From: DATKZB01 sp035528235
GTDB lineage: Bacteria; Planctomycetota; Phycisphaerae; FEN-1346
Direction: 5' to 3'
NCBI GenBank assembly: GCA_035528235.1
Contig: DATKZB010000370.1
Location: forward strand, 1-6,371
DNA length: 6,371 bases
The position numbers were made by a program, and so were the translations under genes. The notes below the pieces were generated by a model, which saw only the letters and a list, made by a program, of their open reading frames with translations, made no database searches and was not told the origin of the DNA. Positions within the stretch are counted from its first letter, which is position 1, and each line of letters begins with the position of its first letter. Positions 4,531 through 6,371 of the stretch are shown one piece after another.

Positions 4531-5922
4531 GTGAGACGTTCGGCAGTCCTCGCGGCGCTGGTGGCGACGGTGTGCCTGGGCGGCTGCGGCGGCGGCGACC
4601 AGCCCGCGGCCGACACCGACGCCCTCGTCATCTACAGCGCCCACAGCGACGAGATCATGGCGGAGTTTACCGAGGGGTTCCAGGCGTGGTACCGGCGGGA
4701 GACCGGCCGGGGCATCGACGTGACGTGGCCCGACCCGGGCGGCGGGGGCACGTTCATCCTGAAGCGGCTCCAGGACAAGTTCCACGCCGGCCGCTACGAC
4801 GTCGACTTGGCCTTCGGCGGCGGCATGATCTTCGAGCGGATGAAGGAACTGGGCATGCTCGAGGTGTGCCGGCTGCCCGAGGACGTCCTCTCGGCCATCC
4901 CCAAGACGGTGGCCGGCCAGCCGCTGTACGACCCGGAGTTCCACTGGTACGGCGCGGCCATCTCGACGTTCGGTCTTATCTACAACAAGACTGTCATCCG
5001 CGACAAGGGGCTGCCCGAGGTCAAGGACTGGGAGACGATGGCCGACCCGCGGTACGCCGGCCTGGTGGGCGCGGGCGACGCGTCGAAGTCGGGCAGCGTC
5101 CGGAAGGCCTACGACATCATCCTCCAGGCGTACGGGTACGAGAAGGGCATGGCGATCCTGGTGCGGATGGGGGCCAACGCCCGGGAGTTTTCAGGCTCGT
5201 CGTCGGACATTCCGCGCAACTGCGCCAAGGGGTTCCTGGCCGTAGGGCCGTGCATCGACTTCTACGCCTACCGCCAGATGCGGAGCGAGGGGGGCGACGT
5301 CCTGGGCTTCGTCGCCCCGTCAGGGCTGACGGTCGTCAACTGCGACCCCATTGCGATCCTCAAGAACGCGCCGCACCGCCGGGCGGCCGAGCGGTTCGTC
5401 GAGTTCGTCATGCGGCCCGAGGGCCAACGGCTCTGGATGCTGCCGGCCGGCGCGGCCGACGGGCCGAAGCGGTACACCCTCAGCCGCCTGGCCATCCTGC
5501 CCTCGGTGCACGAAGAGGCCGCCGCCAAGGGCAGCGACGTGCCCTTCAAGCCCTTCGCGGCCAAGGCCGCCGATTTCTACGACGCCGAGAAGGAGAGCAC
5601 CCGCCAGACCGTCCTGGCCGACTACCTGCGGGTGGCCCTGGTCGAGAACCACACGGCCCTGACCGCCGCCTGGAAGGCCCTCATCGACGCCGGCCTGCCG
5701 CCCGCGAAGGTGGCGGAACTGACCAAGCCGCTCATTTCCGAAGAGGAGATGCTCCGCCTCGGCCGCGAAACGTGGCGGCCCGTCCTGATACCCGACGACG
5801 CGCCGGCCCAGGAACGCGCCCGCCTGACCCGCGAGGAAGAACGACGCCTGCACGCCAAGAGCGACCTGGAGACCCAGTGGAGCAAGACACTCAGCACCAG
5901 GTACAAGGCCCTGGCCAAGTAG
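4531..5922 (+). CDS. ABC transporter solute-binding lipoprotein (family 1/6-like)
   Basis: A 463-aa extracytoplasmic binding protein. The GTG at 4531 follows a perfect AAGGAGGT (4518-4525) by 5 bases, and only this start gives a clean lipoprotein signal: MRRSAVLAALVATVC, then LGGC with C19 as the likely lipidated residue. The frame is open to 4249, but that extension overlaps the ATPase gene and hairpins. Typical fold features follow: ALVIYSAHSDE (31-41), YDVDLAFGGG (89-98), GLIYNKTVI (148-156), KDWETMADPRYAG (165-177), DASKSGS (183-189) and PIAILKNAP...AAERFVEFVMRPEGQRLW (273-302). These resemble the Fe3+, 2-aminoethylphosphonate and spermidine-type group. Family members usually end near here; this protein continues for roughly 110-150 residues with a charged, helix-like tail (about 350-463). 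C113, C231, C241 and C271 could form disulfides. It is the likely partner of the ATPase encoded upstream. The substrate is not determined. Confidence 0.9.
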   Translation: MRRSAVLAALVATVCLGGCGGGDQPAADTDALVIYSAHSDEIMAEFTEGFQAWYRRETGRGIDVTWPDPGGGGTFILKRLQDKFHAGRYDVDLAFGGGMIFERMKELGMLEVCRLPEDVLSAIPKTVAGQPLYDPEFHWYGAAISTFGLIYNKTVIRDKGLPEVKDWETMADPRYAGLVGAGDASKSGSVRKAYDIILQAYGYEKGMAILVRMGANAREFSGSSSDIPRNCAKGFLAVGPCIDFYAYRQMRSEGGDVLGFVAPSGLTVVNCDPIAILKNAPHRRAAERFVEFVMRPEGQRLWMLPAGAADGPKRYTLSRLAILPSVHEEAAAKGSDVPFKPFAAKAADFYDAEKESTRQTVLADYLRVALVENHTALTAAWKALIDAGLPPAKVAELTKPLISEEEMLRLGRETWRPVLIPDDAPAQERARLTREEERRLHAKSDLETQWSKTLSTRYKALAK

Positions 5923-5959
5923 CCGCCGGCGCCGCCGTCACCCGGCCCGGTACCTAGCA

Positions 5960-5979
5960 GGCCGCTAAACAATGCGGCC
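5960..5979 (+). terminator. Weak hairpin after the binding-protein gene
   Basis: GGCCGC (5960-5965) pairs with GCGGCC (5974-5979) across an 8-base AT-rich loop, 38 bases after the stop codon. No T-run follows directly (AAAGGTGATAG); a TTTT occurs only at 5997-6000. It may be a factor-dependent terminator or transcript end, or chance. Confidence 0.3.
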
Positions 5980-6094
5980 AAAGGTGATAGAATCTGTTTT
6001 CATCGAGCGATTGATGGTTCTTTCCGGACCGAATCTGATTGATCCCGCCGCCCGACGTGGCCGACGAGCCACCCGCCGACCGCTCGGGCGCGGC

Positions 6095-6371
6095 TCAGGC
6101 GGCCGCCTGGGTCGCCGGCGGCGCCTTCAGGCGGACCATCCGCAGCAGGTTGTACGCCGCGGCCGCCATGGTGAAGGCTTGCCGAATCTTCCATCGGCCC
6201 ACGAATCGCGTCCGGGCCTGCCCGGCTACCGTCTTGAGCCAGCCGAAGATCTCCTCGACCCGTTTGCGGATCCGCTGGCTCAGCCGATAGCCCTGGGTCG
6301 CCTGGCGTCGGCGGGCCCGACGCCGCGCCTGACCGGCGGAGTCGGTGGCCACGATCTTGCCCTTGCGGACC
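6095..6371 (-). CDS. IS5-like DDE transposase, C-terminal part (cut by window edge)
   Basis: The frame is open from the right edge to the TGA at 6095-6097 and encodes about 91 residues. GTG 6352 is probably an internal valine, because the frame continues to the edge (VRKGKI before it). The segment SQRIRKRVEEIFGWLKTVAGQ, followed by RTRFVGRWKIRQAF and AAAAYNLLRM, matches the well-known C-terminal end of IS5-type transposases. It contains the R-x3-E-x6-K arrangement, where the first E of VEE would be the third catalytic acid. The enzyme cuts and joins IS ends. The N-terminus, the first two catalytic aspartates and the far IS end are outside the window, so I cannot say whether the element is intact. 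No frameshift is seen in the visible part. Confidence 0.85.
   Translation of the reverse strand, partial: VRKGKIVATDSAGQARRRARRRQATQGYRLSQRIRKRVEEIFGWLKTVAGQARTRFVGRWKIRQAFTMAAAAYNLLRMVRLKAPPATQAAA

Noticed and set aside
4526..4536. ATG at 4526 next to the SD of the binding protein
   Set aside because: It is out of frame and reads ATG GTG TGA, a stop after two codons; its spacing to the SD is also too short.
3210..4631. 473-codon minus-strand open frame across the ABC ATPase gene
   Set aside because: It is antisense to a clear ATPase, rich in R, H and G, and runs through the hairpin pair; no family features are seen.
4572..5957. 461-codon plus-strand frame overlapping the binding protein
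   Set aside because: It is an R/G/P-rich +1-type shadow of the binding-protein gene, with no SD or known motif.
6000..6290. Small open frames 6000-6194 (minus) and 6039-6290 (plus) near the transposase
   Set aside because: They lie over the transposase in other frames and lack SD sites or family motifs.

Overview
This is a very GC-rich bacterial chromosomal window with strong GGAG-type ribosome binding sites ahead of several genes. Gene style (GC3-rich codons, GTG starts, the flavour of the RNase III and of the small basic protein) suggests a Planctomycetota/PVC-type environmental bacterium. That assignment is inference; no taxonomic marker is present.

Layout from left to right. (1) A minus-strand gene (33-758) for a single-span membrane-anchored protein of unknown function. 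(2) Divergent from it, after a 130-base control region with a plausible sigma70-type promoter and repeated GGTCAA/TTGACC motifs, a complete plus-strand rnc gene for RNase III (891-1622). (3) A 190-base gap between convergent genes, holding two 11-bp-stem hairpins in opposite orientation, enclosed by complementary 10-base arms and a 22-base imperfect direct repeat. (4) A minus-strand two-gene operon: an enolase-superfamily (MR/MLE type) enzyme (1991-3154), followed two bases later by a 58-aa very charged protein (1812-1988). (5) A compact divergent promoter region (about 3184-3251). (6) Plus-strand transporter genes: an ABC ATPase of the Fe3+/polyamine/sugar importer class (3273-4370) and a lipoprotein solute-binding protein (4531-5922), separated by a second pair of the same hairpins. 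(7) A short gap, then the C-terminal end of an IS5-like DDE transposase on the minus strand, cut by the right window edge.

How the parts fit: the ATPase and binding protein should belong to one importer, but no permease gene is visible. An insertion sequence lies where a downstream permease would be expected. The most interesting non-coding signal is the four-copy hairpin family, arranged as two inverted pairs with compensatory base changes in the stems. This looks like a REP/BIME-type dispersed palindromic element. I saw no tRNA, rRNA or CRISPR array.
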